Below, piece by piece: positions 1-6,753 of a DNA stretch of 8,132 nucleotides. Numbering within the stretch: the stretch's first letter is position 1; every line of letters begins with the position of its first letter. The notes beneath the pieces are model-generated. The model saw only the letters and a list, made by a program, of their open reading frames with translations. It had not been told where the DNA came from and searched no databases. The position numbers were made by a program, and so were the translations under genes. The DNA comes from Rubrobacter sp. (GTDB taxonomy: Bacteria > Actinomycetota > Rubrobacteria > Rubrobacterales > Rubrobacteraceae): assembly GCA_016781635.1 (NCBI GenBank), contig JADDPY010000643.1, forward strand, positions 1-8,132, in the 5' to 3' direction.

Positions 1-54
1 ATGGGTGCGATACTCCTGCTCGTATCGTAAGAAGTCGTTCGGGAGGTGTCGTCT

Positions 55-306
55 TTGAGGTTCCTGTCCGGGTCGCGTTGGGGGCGCTGGGTAGTGTGGG
101 TGGTTTATAAGGTTCGCAATAAGCCCCTGCCGGTGCCGCATGCGGCGGAGTGGATGATGATCCCGGAGCACTCCGTCGAGCAGGTTCTGGAGACCGGCGC
201 CCTAGGAAGCCTCTATCCCGACGACGTCCTCGAAGCTGCCCGGCGCATGGACCGCCAGCGCCGCGAGCACGACGAGCGCTACGAAGAGGAGTCGCGGGGC
301 GCCTAG
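55..306 (+). CDS. Small hypothetical protein, 83 aa, TTG start
   Basis: I do not recognise this protein. The frame is open from the GTG at 46, but the only good Shine-Dalgarno sequence (GGGAGG, 41-46) overlaps that GTG and lies 8 nt before the TTG at 55, so I chose the TTG. The N-terminal 30 residues are basic with a Trp/Val-rich stretch (RWGRWVVWVVYK) that may be a short membrane-associated segment. The middle (HAAEWMMIPEHSVEQVLETG) is mixed. The C-terminal 25 residues are strongly charged (AARRMDRQRREHDERYEEE) and should form a helix. An internal ATG at 154 preceded by GGAG is a weaker alternative start. The gene ends 18 nt before the stop of the convergent 2H-phosphoesterase gene. The frame is believable because the codon use matches its neighbours, but no function can be given. 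Confidence 0.55.
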   Translation: MRFLSGSRWGRWVVWVVYKVRNKPLPVPHAAEWMMIPEHSVEQVLETGALGSLYPDDVLEAARRMDRQRREHDERYEEESRGA

Positions 307-324
307 AAATCCCCTGGCCCTGGG

Positions 325-849
325 TTATCCACCGAACGGGTACGCCCCGACCGGCTCCCATGGGCCACCGAGGTAACGCCAGAGCAGCAGGCCCTCGCCA
401 CGGACCTCGAAGGGGGAGAAAGACCCTTCGAGCCCTTCGTGGAGAGCACGCGCCTTCTCGGGCGAGACCTTGTTCTGTACGGTGACGTGGGGCCTCAGAC
501 CCTGGCGATCCTGGTTCGTTAGGAACGGCTCCCATGCCCTTGCCAGTTTCTTGCGCAAGGCGACGAGCTCCGGGGCTTCTAGCCTGTAGGCCACGCCGCG
601 GCCCATAAAGAGGAGACCCACTGCCTTCAGCGTGATCGGAGCCTGGTGCCTGCAAGCCTCTTCTATTTTCTCGAGGACCTCGCCTTTCCGGTCTGCGGGT
701 AGGTGATGGAAGAGGGTCAGGTGGGCCGAGAGGTAGTTGCGCTCGGGCGGGAAGTGAGCTTCCCGCAGACGGTCGAACCGCTCCTGCGATTCGTCGTCCA
801 TCTTCAGCGTCAGGATAAATGGCGCATCCTGTCGAGCGTCGGTAGTCAG
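325..849 (-). CDS. 2H phosphoesterase / 2'-5' RNA ligase family protein
   Basis: This belongs to the 2H phosphoesterase superfamily, whose members hydrolyse or ligate 2'-5' or cyclic phosphodiester bonds in RNA and nucleotides; the cytoplasmic substrate cannot be deduced here. The two signature motifs are visible: HLTL at residues 43-46 and HVTV at residues 121-124 (numbered from the CTG start), the catalytic His-x-Thr-x pair of the fold. The stretch HFPPERN before the first motif is typical of the bacterial family branch. The first ATG (801) would remove the opening beta strand PFILTLKMD that relatives carry. The frame stays open to a stop at 894-892 and contains no ATG, GTG or TTG, but a CTG at 849 sits 4 nt after a strong GAGGAGGA. 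I therefore take CTG as the start, giving 174 aa. The gene is divergent from rarA and convergent with the small gene at 55-306. Confidence 0.85.
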   Translation of the reverse strand: MTTDARQDAPFILTLKMDDESQERFDRLREAHFPPERNYLSAHLTLFHHLPADRKGEVLEKIEEACRHQAPITLKAVGLLFMGRGVAYRLEAPELVALRKKLARAWEPFLTNQDRQGLRPHVTVQNKVSPEKARALHEGLEGSFSPFEVRGEGLLLWRYLGGPWEPVGAYPFGG

Positions 850-951
850 GGGGTCCTCCTCGAGTAGATCGGACGGGGGTAACAGAGCTTTTTATAGCGG
901 CTTGGCATAGAGCGTGCCACCTTTCGCTGCCCTCGGCCATATACTTCGGCC
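850..951. promoter_or_regulatory. Divergent promoter region between 2H gene and rarA
   Basis: This 102-nt gap carries signals for both genes. On the - strand TATAAA (896-891) lies 18 nt from GTGGCA (920-915), a fair sigma-70-like pair that would start a transcript near 884 with a leader of about 35 nt containing GAGGAGGA (861-854). On the + strand TATACT (940-945) lies exactly 6 nt before the rarA ATG. Between them is an inverted repeat TGGCA-N7-TGCCA (903-907 and 915-919) whose right arm overlaps the - strand -35 element, a possible operator. The octamer TCGGCCAT is directly repeated at 933-940 and 946-953, flanking the + strand -10. The signals are visible; their function is inferred. Confidence 0.5.
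940..945 (+). promoter_or_regulatory. -10 element for leaderless rarA transcript
   Basis: TATACT matches the sigma-70 -10 consensus at five of six positions and ends 6 nt before the A of the rarA start codon, so transcription should begin at or next to the ATG. No Shine-Dalgarno sequence precedes that ATG, which fits a leaderless message. No good -35 hexamer occurs at 16-18 nt; GTGCCA (914-919) lies 20 nt away. Confidence 0.45.
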
Positions 952-2244
952 ATGGATCTCTTTGACTCTCAGGGCGCCGACGCCCTCGCCCGCAGGGCGC
1001 CACTCGCCGAACGGTTACGCCCGAAGGACTTGGACGGGGTGGTGGGGCAAGAGCATCTGACGGGATCCGGAAGGCCGCTGCGCAGGGCGGTCGAGGGGGG
1101 TAGGGTAGGGGCGATAATCCTGTGGGGTCCGCCGGGTACCGGCAAGACCACGCTGGCCCGGGCCCTGGCCGACGTGACGGAGGAGGCTTTCGTCCCCTTG
1201 AGCGCGGTGACGAGCGGGGTAAAGGACCTTCGCGCCGCTATGGACGCGGCCCGCGAGCGCCTCAAGTACGAGGGGCGCGGCACGCTCCTCTTCGTGGATG
1301 AGGTCCATCGCTTCAACAAGGCCCAGCAGGACGCCCTTCTGCCCGCCCTGGAGGAAGGTCTCGTGGACTTCGTGGGGGCGACCACCGAAAACCCGTCCTT
1401 CGAGGTGACGGCCCCGCTCCTCTCCCGCTCTCGCGTCCTCCGACTACGGCCTCTTCGGGAGGAGGGGATGCTTGGGCTCCTCGCCAGGGGGCGCGAAGCC
1501 CTCGGGGTCGAGGTCTCGGCCGAGGCGACGGAGTACCTTATGCGGCTCTCGGGGGGTGACGGACGGAGGCTCTTGAACGCGCTGGAGGTGGCCGCCGGGT
1601 CCTCGCCGGGGAGGGTCGAGGTCGGGGACGTCGAGGTGGCGGTGGGGGAGAGGGCTCTGCGCTACGGGCGGGAGGAACACTACGATGTCGTTAGCGCGTT
1701 TATCAAGAGCGTGCGCGGCGGCGATCCCGATGCCGCGCTGCATTACCTGGCGCGCATGATCGAGGCGGGGGAGGATCCGGTGTTTATCGCGCGGCGCCTC
1801 GTAATCCTGGCCTCCGAAGACATCGGCAACGCCGACCCCCACGGCCTCCCGCTGGCGGTGGCCGCGACAGAGGCCGTCCGGCTCGTCGGGATGCCCGAGG
1901 GCCGCATCCCGCTCGCCCAGGCTACGACCTACCTCGCCTCCGCCCCCAAGTCTAACGCCTCCTATAAGGCAGTAGGAAGCGCCCTAGAGGACGTGCGCCG
2001 CGGACCGCAGCCCGAGGTCCCAATGCACCTCAGAAACGCCCCGACCGGGTTGATGAAGGACGAGGGCTACGGCGCGGGCTACCGCTACCTGCACGACGAT
2101 GGGGCCGAGGGAATGAACGACCGCTATCTGCCCGAGGAGATGGGCGGGCGCGTCTACTACGAGCCGAAGGAGAGGGGGACGGAGGCGGAGATCAAGGACC
2201 GGCTGGATCGCTGGCGCCGAACCCGCGAGGCGCGAGAGGGGTAG
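952..2244 (+). CDS. rarA: Replication-associated recombination protein A (RarA/MgsA), AAA+ ATPase
   Basis: RarA (MgsA, related to eukaryotic WRNIP1/Mgs1) is a clamp-loader-type AAA+ ATPase that acts at stalled replication forks and interacts with SSB. The 430-aa length is normal for the family. The N-terminal MDLFD start and the PLAERLRPKDLDGVVGQEHL region (17-36) are typical. Walker A is GPPGTGKT at 59-66, Walker B is LLFVDEVHRFNK at 112-123, sensor 1 is GATTENPSF at 142-150, and the arginine finger follows as LLSRSRV near 156-162. The C-terminal tetramerisation part has the family's HLRNAP (359-364), GYGAGYRY and YLPEEM...YYEP blocks. The start is fixed by family alignment; there is no Shine-Dalgarno sequence and a -10 box ends 6 nt upstream, suggesting a leaderless transcript. 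The gene is monocistronic here, facing the convergent glycosyltransferase gene across a 29-nt gap. Confidence 0.97.
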   Translation: MDLFDSQGADALARRAPLAERLRPKDLDGVVGQEHLTGSGRPLRRAVEGGRVGAIILWGPPGTGKTTLARALADVTEEAFVPLSAVTSGVKDLRAAMDAARERLKYEGRGTLLFVDEVHRFNKAQQDALLPALEEGLVDFVGATTENPSFEVTAPLLSRSRVLRLRPLREEGMLGLLARGREALGVEVSAEATEYLMRLSGGDGRRLLNALEVAAGSSPGRVEVGDVEVAVGERALRYGREEHYDVVSAFIKSVRGGDPDAALHYLARMIEAGEDPVFIARRLVILASEDIGNADPHGLPLAVAATEAVRLVGMPEGRIPLAQATTYLASAPKSNASYKAVGSALEDVRRGPQPEVPMHLRNAPTGLMKDEGYGAGYRYLHDDGAEGMNDRYLPEEMGGRVYYEPKERGTEAEIKDRLDRWRRTREAREG

Positions 2245-2273
2245 CCCGCCACTGCGTCCACCGACGGTAGGGC

Positions 2274-4190
2274 CTACTTCGGGCCGGGCTCTTCCGCGCC
2301 GTCGGCCAGGTCTCCCCGGCTCCCGTCTTGGTCGCTCTCTTTTGCCAGGGTTTTCTCTTCGCTGCTCCCGTCGAGCGCGGTCTTGGTGTTCGTCTCGACC
2401 AGAAGGGCGAGAAAGACGAACGGGGCGAACCAGATCACGTACGGGTAGAACCAGTAGTTGAAGGTGAGTTGGAAGGCGATGATGAGGGCCGCCGAGAAGG
2501 CTGCGAGCCTCCTGACGGTCCTCTTCCTCGGGAAGACGGCGACGACGAAGGCCAGAATTATCGCCCCGAACTCCAGCGGTCCTTGCAGGGGGGCGAGCTG
2601 CGGCATTTGCGTGAAGATCGTCCACGGGGTCTCACGCTCGCCCTGGAAGGCGAGGGTTTTCTCGTAGAAGAGCTTTGCGGCCCCGATCGGGTCGCCGTCC
2701 AGCGCCAGCACCCAGAAGCTCAGGAGGACGACGCCCACCCCGCCAAGGACGAAGTCCAGGATGCGCCCGCGTTTGCCGACGCCGTCGTGGAGCAACCACA
2801 GGGGGGCGAGGACGAGGGGGAAGAGCTTCGTCGCGAAACCGGCAGCTATCGCGGCGCCGCGCCCGACGGGCAGGGTGGCGGTGGCGAGGCCTATCGCCAT
2901 GATCGCCGCGACGATGACGTCGTTGGTGTTGTTGTTGGTCGAATAGAGGGTGTACGGGAAGACGGCCCAGGCGAAGAAGAGGGCCGCGGCTCCCTTTGGT
3001 CCTGCGTAGCGCCAGCCGGCGATGAGGAGGGCTGCCGCGCCGACCACGAAGGCGAAGACCGTGGCCCCGTGGGCGGCAGGCAGGAAGTCCCACTGGCCGG
3101 AGAAGCCGAAGATCAGGTTAAACGGAACGTAGATCAGGTAGTTCAACGGCCCATACGTGTCGCCGGTCCCGACGTCGCTGGGCATGTTCCCGTAGGGAAG
3201 GGTGCCGTCCAGGATCCTATCCGCCCCGACGACGCCCGCGTACCCGACGTCTATGACGCGCGAGTCGAGGTTGAGCGCGAGCACGAACCCGCTCGCGAGC
3301 GCCGCGAGTACGAACAGGACCGCCGTCGGCAGGTTGCTCGTCTTCTCGACCCTCTCGCCGTAGCCCAAGCCCATGAGGAGCGTCCGCCCGAACAGGTAGA
3401 GGAGCGGCGGATACCACAGGACCACGGCCCAGAACGAGTCCCCCTCGCGGAAAAAGTTGTGCGAGACGAGAAAGCCCAGGAGCGCCACGACGTCGAGGTT
3501 ACGCAGGGAGAGGAGCTTGTCCGTGCGCCAGAAGGCGGCGGCGAAGAACAGGGCCAAAGTGCCCCAGACGTACCAGTAGTTGGCCTGCTTGCCGTAGGCG
3601 CCGTAGTCGCCGCGGGCCATATGCCAGCCGACTTGATCCCCGGTCCACACGTAAGTCGGTTGCCAGGTCGCGTCGTCTATTCCTACCCTCGAGATCTCCT
3701 TCCGCCCCGTGTCCCCGAGCGGCAAGCCACCGATGGAGCCCTTCTCCTCGACCTCGAAGTGGACGGTCCACTCGCCCTCGGCGTACTCGGCGTGTGTCGT
3801 ATAGGGGGGATGCTCCAGAAGCTCCCGGCGCACCTCCGGGAGCGCCGTAGCGACCTTGATCGCATCGGCCTCGGATAGTTCCGGGTAGACGAGCGTCTCT
3901 GCCTCGGGCGAAACCTCTACGTTTCGTGTCTCACGCGTGTCGTCCACGACCTCGACGCGCCCGACCGTGCTACCCGAGGCTCTCTCGACGAGGGCGACGC
4001 GCCATACGTCGCGGTTCAGGTCGTACTCGGCCGAGGGCTCGACCGTTGGCCGGTCCGCGAATCCTGCCAGCTCGGGGACGAGGCTCGCCGTCCGTTCGGC
4101 TTCCCTGGCGTCCGTCTGGCTCCCCGGCGCGAAACCGAGGACCGGGAGGAGCAACACGAGCAGCACGACCACCGGCAAGAACCGCGTCAT
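2274..4190 (-). CDS. GT-C-type polytopic membrane protein with PepSY-like extracytoplasmic domain
   Basis: This 638-aa protein starts with a signal or anchor segment (residues 4-21). It continues with an extracytoplasmic region (about 24-203) that resembles one or two PepSY modules: AIKVATALPEV (110-120), HPPY, EWTVHFEV (140-147) and the strand pair VGIDDATWQPTYVWTG (169-184). From 206 to about 598 there are roughly 11-13 membrane segments. The extracytoplasmic loop after residue 307 has the pattern DVGYAGV..ADRILDGTLPYG (314-334) then GDTYGPLNY (343-351), like the acidic active-site loop of GT-C enzymes of the GT87/DUF2029 group. FATKLFPLVLAPLWL (452-466) and NYWFYPYVIWF (578-588) also fit that group. 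It probably transfers a sugar from a polyprenyl-phosphate donor outside the membrane; donor and acceptor are unknown. The charged 39-residue C-terminal tail looks disordered. Its ATG overlaps the stop of the upstream glycosyltransferase gene as ATGA, implying translational coupling. Confidence 0.78.
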   Translation of the reverse strand: MTRFLPVVVLLVLLLPVLGFAPGSQTDAREAERTASLVPELAGFADRPTVEPSAEYDLNRDVWRVALVERASGSTVGRVEVVDDTRETRNVEVSPEAETLVYPELSEADAIKVATALPEVRRELLEHPPYTTHAEYAEGEWTVHFEVEEKGSIGGLPLGDTGRKEISRVGIDDATWQPTYVWTGDQVGWHMARGDYGAYGKQANYWYVWGTLALFFAAAFWRTDKLLSLRNLDVVALLGFLVSHNFFREGDSFWAVVLWYPPLLYLFGRTLLMGLGYGERVEKTSNLPTAVLFVLAALASGFVLALNLDSRVIDVGYAGVVGADRILDGTLPYGNMPSDVGTGDTYGPLNYLIYVPFNLIFGFSGQWDFLPAAHGATVFAFVVGAAALLIAGWRYAGPKGAAALFFAWAVFPYTLYSTNNNTNDVIVAAIMAIGLATATLPVGRGAAIAAGFATKLFPLVLAPLWLLHDGVGKRGRILDFVLGGVGVVLLSFWVLALDGDPIGAAKLFYEKTLAFQGERETPWTIFTQMPQLAPLQGPLEFGAIILAFVVAVFPRKRTVRRLAAFSAALIIAFQLTFNYWFYPYVIWFAPFVFLALLVETNTKTALDGSSEEKTLAKESDQDGSRGDLADGAEEPGPK

Positions 4191-5476
4191 GCCGCTGCCC
4201 CTTCGGGTTCCCGGCGCGCGGATTCGCGCGCTTGTGCATCTTCCGAAGGGAGGACGAGCACGAGGATCCAGAGGACCACGAGAATGAGGTTGCGCCCGAG
4301 GAGGAGGTTCACCGCGTAGCCGTCCATCGAGAGCAGCCGGTCATAGTACTCCGGGAAGATCTTGGAGGTAGTCCAGCAGGCACCGAGGTATAGCCCCGAA
4401 ACACCGAGTATCCAGAGCCCGCCCGCGCACAAAGGGATGAGGGGCAGAAGCCAGATCATGTACTGCGGCGAGAGCACCTTCGAGCCGATCATGAACGCGA
4501 GGATGAAAGCCGCCGCATACCGGGGCACCTCGGCCGTCCCGAACCGGCCCGCGAGATGCTCCCGGTACATCACCGCGGCCGTAACGATGAGCAGCGCCCC
4601 GGTGATGGGCAGGCTCGTCGAGCTCCAGAACCCGAAGCCCGGCCCCTTCACGTCGAACGCCCCAAACTCGTAGACGATCCCTTCGGCGTAGCCGAGCTTC
4701 ATCAAGAGGGAGGCCGCCACGGACTCGACCTGCAAGCCCCGCTCCGCGTGATACGCGAAGCTCTTCAGAAAGCCACCACCGCCAAGCAGCGCCGCTGGCA
4801 CAAAGAAGGCCGCCACCACGAAGCCGAAGACCGCCGACCCCAGCACAACCCCCCGCCACCCCCTGAGCCGTGCCGCGAAGAGGGCAAGCGGCGGACCCAC
4901 GAGCGCCGGGACGAGCTTTGCCGCCGCCCCGATCCCGAGGGAAACCCAGGCCCCGGCGAGTACCAGCGAGGAGGCCGTGCCACCCTTCCTCGATCGTACG
5001 GCGAGCGCGACCGCTACGGCGACCGTCAGGGCGACGACGGCATCGTAACGCGTCACGGCGACAGGGTTCAGAAGGATCGCCGCCACTACGAAGACCACGG
5101 CGGCGACGGGCCAGAGAAGGCCCAGGGCTCGCGCCGAGAGCGCCGTCAGGACGAGCGAGGCGACGAGCAGGAGCGCCATCTCCGAGGCGAAGTAGGTCGC
5201 GTATGAGGACGGACCTTCCGAGAAGAGAGCCGGGGGTACGAAGAACGGGAGGCTGCCCGGCGGATACTCGATAAAGAAGTCCCGGTAGGGGACGGCGCCC
5301 GATAGGATGTTCTCACCGGCCATCCGGTACGTGAGGATGTCGCGCGAGTCCGCGGCGAGTGACGGGGTCAGGCCCCGGAAGCGGTCCATCAGCGCGGCGT
5401 ACATGTACGCACCCAGCAAGACCACGGGAACCCAGAACAGCAACTCGCGCACGAGCGGGCTGGACTCCCCCTTCAC
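4187..5476 (-). CDS. GT87-family (DUF2029) polyprenol-phosphate-dependent glycosyltransferase
   Basis: This is a 429-aa multi-pass membrane protein with about ten to twelve hydrophobic segments. Motifs of the GT87/DUF2029 mannosyltransferase family are present: acidic residues D43 and D46 followed by Y50, GAVPYRDFFIEYPPG (60-74) in the first extracytoplasmic loop, NPVAVTRYDAVVAL (137-150), AAKLVPAL (185-192), YHAERGLQVES (242-252) and KVLSPQYMIWLLPL (333-346). Family members use polyprenyl-phosphate sugars to glycosylate envelope lipids or polysaccharides outside the membrane; the acceptor here cannot be read. The start is GTG at 5476 with only a weak purine stretch before it. The frame remains open upstream through the 50-nt gap (residues like TIQERLQHKLAALG) without an ATG, GTG or TTG, so a longer N-terminus from a rare start cannot be excluded. 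Its stop overlaps the next gene's start by 4 nt. Confidence 0.87.
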   Translation of the reverse strand: MKGESSPLVRELLFWVPVVLLGAYMYAALMDRFRGLTPSLAADSRDILTYRMAGENILSGAVPYRDFFIEYPPGSLPFFVPPALFSEGPSSYATYFASEMALLLVASLVLTALSARALGLLWPVAAVVFVVAAILLNPVAVTRYDAVVALTVAVAVALAVRSRKGGTASSLVLAGAWVSLGIGAAAKLVPALVGPPLALFAARLRGWRGVVLGSAVFGFVVAAFFVPAALLGGGGFLKSFAYHAERGLQVESVAASLLMKLGYAEGIVYEFGAFDVKGPGFGFWSSTSLPITGALLIVTAAVMYREHLAGRFGTAEVPRYAAAFILAFMIGSKVLSPQYMIWLLPLIPLCAGGLWILGVSGLYLGACWTTSKIFPEYYDRLLSMDGYAVNLLLGRNLILVVLWILVLVLPSEDAQARESARREPEGAAA

Positions 5477-5526
5477 CCCGAGTGCCGCGAGCTTATGCTG
5501 AAGCCTCTCTTGGATCGTGCCCCTGA

Positions 5527-6738
5527 TTACTGCGGCTCCTCTAGTTTCTGGCCGAAGAGATCGGCCAGGGGTTCGAGGCCCTCGGGGGCGCCAGTGACGA
5601 GGAGAGAATCGCCGCCCCGCAGGGCGTAGGTGTCGCGCGGGCGGTAGGTCCAGCGGCCCGCGCGGTTCACCGCGAGGGCGTACATCCCCGTCTCGGTTTC
5701 TATGCGCAGGGAGCCCAGCGTTCTACCGTCGGCGGGGGAGCCCGGGGAGACGGTGAGCTTCAAGACTATCTCGTCGGACTCCCCGACGGCGGCCGAGAGG
5801 ACGGGGTGGACCTCCTCGCCCTTCTCCACGATCCAGACCATCTCCTGGGCGCAGTCGGCGATCGTCTCGGACGCCGTCGCGAGGTGCAGGATGCCACGCA
5901 ACCGTGGCGCGTCTTCTATTCTTCGGGCGGCGAGGAGGACCCAGCGCTCGATGCGGTAACGCATCTCATCCATCTCGTCCTCGATAGCCACTACCTCGCG
6001 GGCGAGCCCCGCGTCGTAGTACAGGAGTGCCGAGTACGCGAGCCCCACGGCGACCTCAGAGAGGTTCTTCATCTCGATGAGGAGGTCCACCGCTCGCTCG
6101 AGCTCGGAGAGATCATCGGTAGGGGCGGACCCGTTCCCGGCGTGTGGGTTGGGCCGGGCGAGGGGGGTAGCGCCCGCGAACTCCCGGATCTCCGCCACGC
6201 CCTCCGGCGGTCCCTGCAGGAACAGGACGTCCCCCTCGCGCAGCACGTCCTCGGGTTCGGGGTCGAAGTTCCACACGTCGCCGCTTCGGATCGCGATGGG
6301 ACGCATCCCGGTTTCGACGGGCAGGTCCAGCTCGCCGAGGCTCCGGCCGTCCAGGGTACTCTCGGGGGCGATGTGGACGCGGCTCGTGATCTCCTCGGCC
6401 GCCGGCAGGTCTTGTAAGAGCTCCGGGGGGATGCCGAGCTTCTTCACCACGATCTTGGCGATGTCGTTGGCGGCGTTCCCGATCTTCTCTATGTCCTGCA
6501 CGACCTGCAGGATGCCGGCCATCTGCTCGGCGTCGGCGTGGCTTCTCGCCGCGAAGATGGCGAGGCTCCTCATGTCGAAGACGAGGTCGTTGAGGCGCCT
6601 CTCCAGGCGCATCACCTCCTCGGAGAAGTCCTCCGAGTTGTAGAACAGGGCCGCATAGGCCAGGTCCACCATAAGCTCGGAGGTGTTCTTCGCCTCCGAG
6701 AGCATCTCCTTGAGGTTTCTAGGTCGGGCGTCGCGCAT
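5527..6738 (-). CDS. Tandem PhoU–TrkA_C (RCK_C) regulatory protein, (PhoU-RCK_C)x2
   Basis: This soluble 403-aa protein is built from two copies of the same two-domain unit. Copy 1 is a PhoU-like helical bundle (about 9-105) plus an RCK_C/TrkA_C domain (about 118-189); copy 2 is PhoU-like (about 214-315) plus RCK_C (about 323-396), joined by a Gly/Pro/Asn-rich linker (190-212). Matching blocks include KNTSEL (17-22) with KNLSEV (224-229), LAYAAL with LAYSAL, and LDGRSLGELDLPVETGM (129-145) with ADGRTLGSLRIETETGM (336-352). RCK_C domains bind small ligands and gate transporters. I find no pst or phosphate-regulation genes nearby, so a role in phosphate control is unlikely. It lies 15 nt downstream of the divalent cation transporter gene, with its Shine-Dalgarno AGGAG (6755-6751) overlapping that gene's TAG stop, and is best read as that transporter's cytoplasmic regulator. 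The ligand is unknown. Confidence 0.9.
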   Translation of the reverse strand: MRDARPRNLKEMLSEAKNTSELMVDLAYAALFYNSEDFSEEVMRLERRLNDLVFDMRSLAIFAARSHADAEQMAGILQVVQDIEKIGNAANDIAKIVVKKLGIPPELLQDLPAAEEITSRVHIAPESTLDGRSLGELDLPVETGMRPIAIRSGDVWNFDPEPEDVLREGDVLFLQGPPEGVAEIREFAGATPLARPNPHAGNGSAPTDDLSELERAVDLLIEMKNLSEVAVGLAYSALLYYDAGLAREVVAIEDEMDEMRYRIERWVLLAARRIEDAPRLRGILHLATASETIADCAQEMVWIVEKGEEVHPVLSAAVGESDEIVLKLTVSPGSPADGRTLGSLRIETETGMYALAVNRAGRWTYRPRDTYALRGGDSLLVTGAPEGLEPLADLFGQKLEEPQ

Positions 6739-6753
6739 GGTTGTGAGGGGCTC

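Noticed and set aside
1..30. Open frame ATG...TAA of nine codons at the left edge, considered as the 3' end of an upstream gene
   Set aside because: It is too short to judge; it begins at the window edge and carries no recognisable motif.
2241..2277. Imperfect stem between GTAGCCC (2241-2247) and GGGCCTAC (2270-2277) joining the two convergent stop codons, considered as a bidirectional terminator
   Set aside because: The 7-bp stem has a bulge and a loop of about 22 nt, and there is no T-run on either side, so it does not meet the usual criteria for an intrinsic terminator.
2328..3878. A 516-codon open frame on the + strand opposite the PepSY-type glycosyltransferase gene
   Set aside because: It is strongly charged with no domain or hydrophobic core I recognise, and lies entirely antisense to a convincing membrane-protein gene. 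Long antisense frames are expected in GC-rich coding DNA.
5477..5526. Internal promoter or terminator in the 50-nt gap before the GT87-like gene
   Set aside because: I see no convincing -10/-35 pair or hairpin with a T-run. The gap is open in frame with the downstream gene but lacks a standard start codon.
5527..6738. Annotation as the phosphate-regulon protein PhoU
   Set aside because: The PhoU-like bundles are fused to RCK_C domains and duplicated, and no pst transporter or two-component genes are present; the neighbour is a cation transporter.
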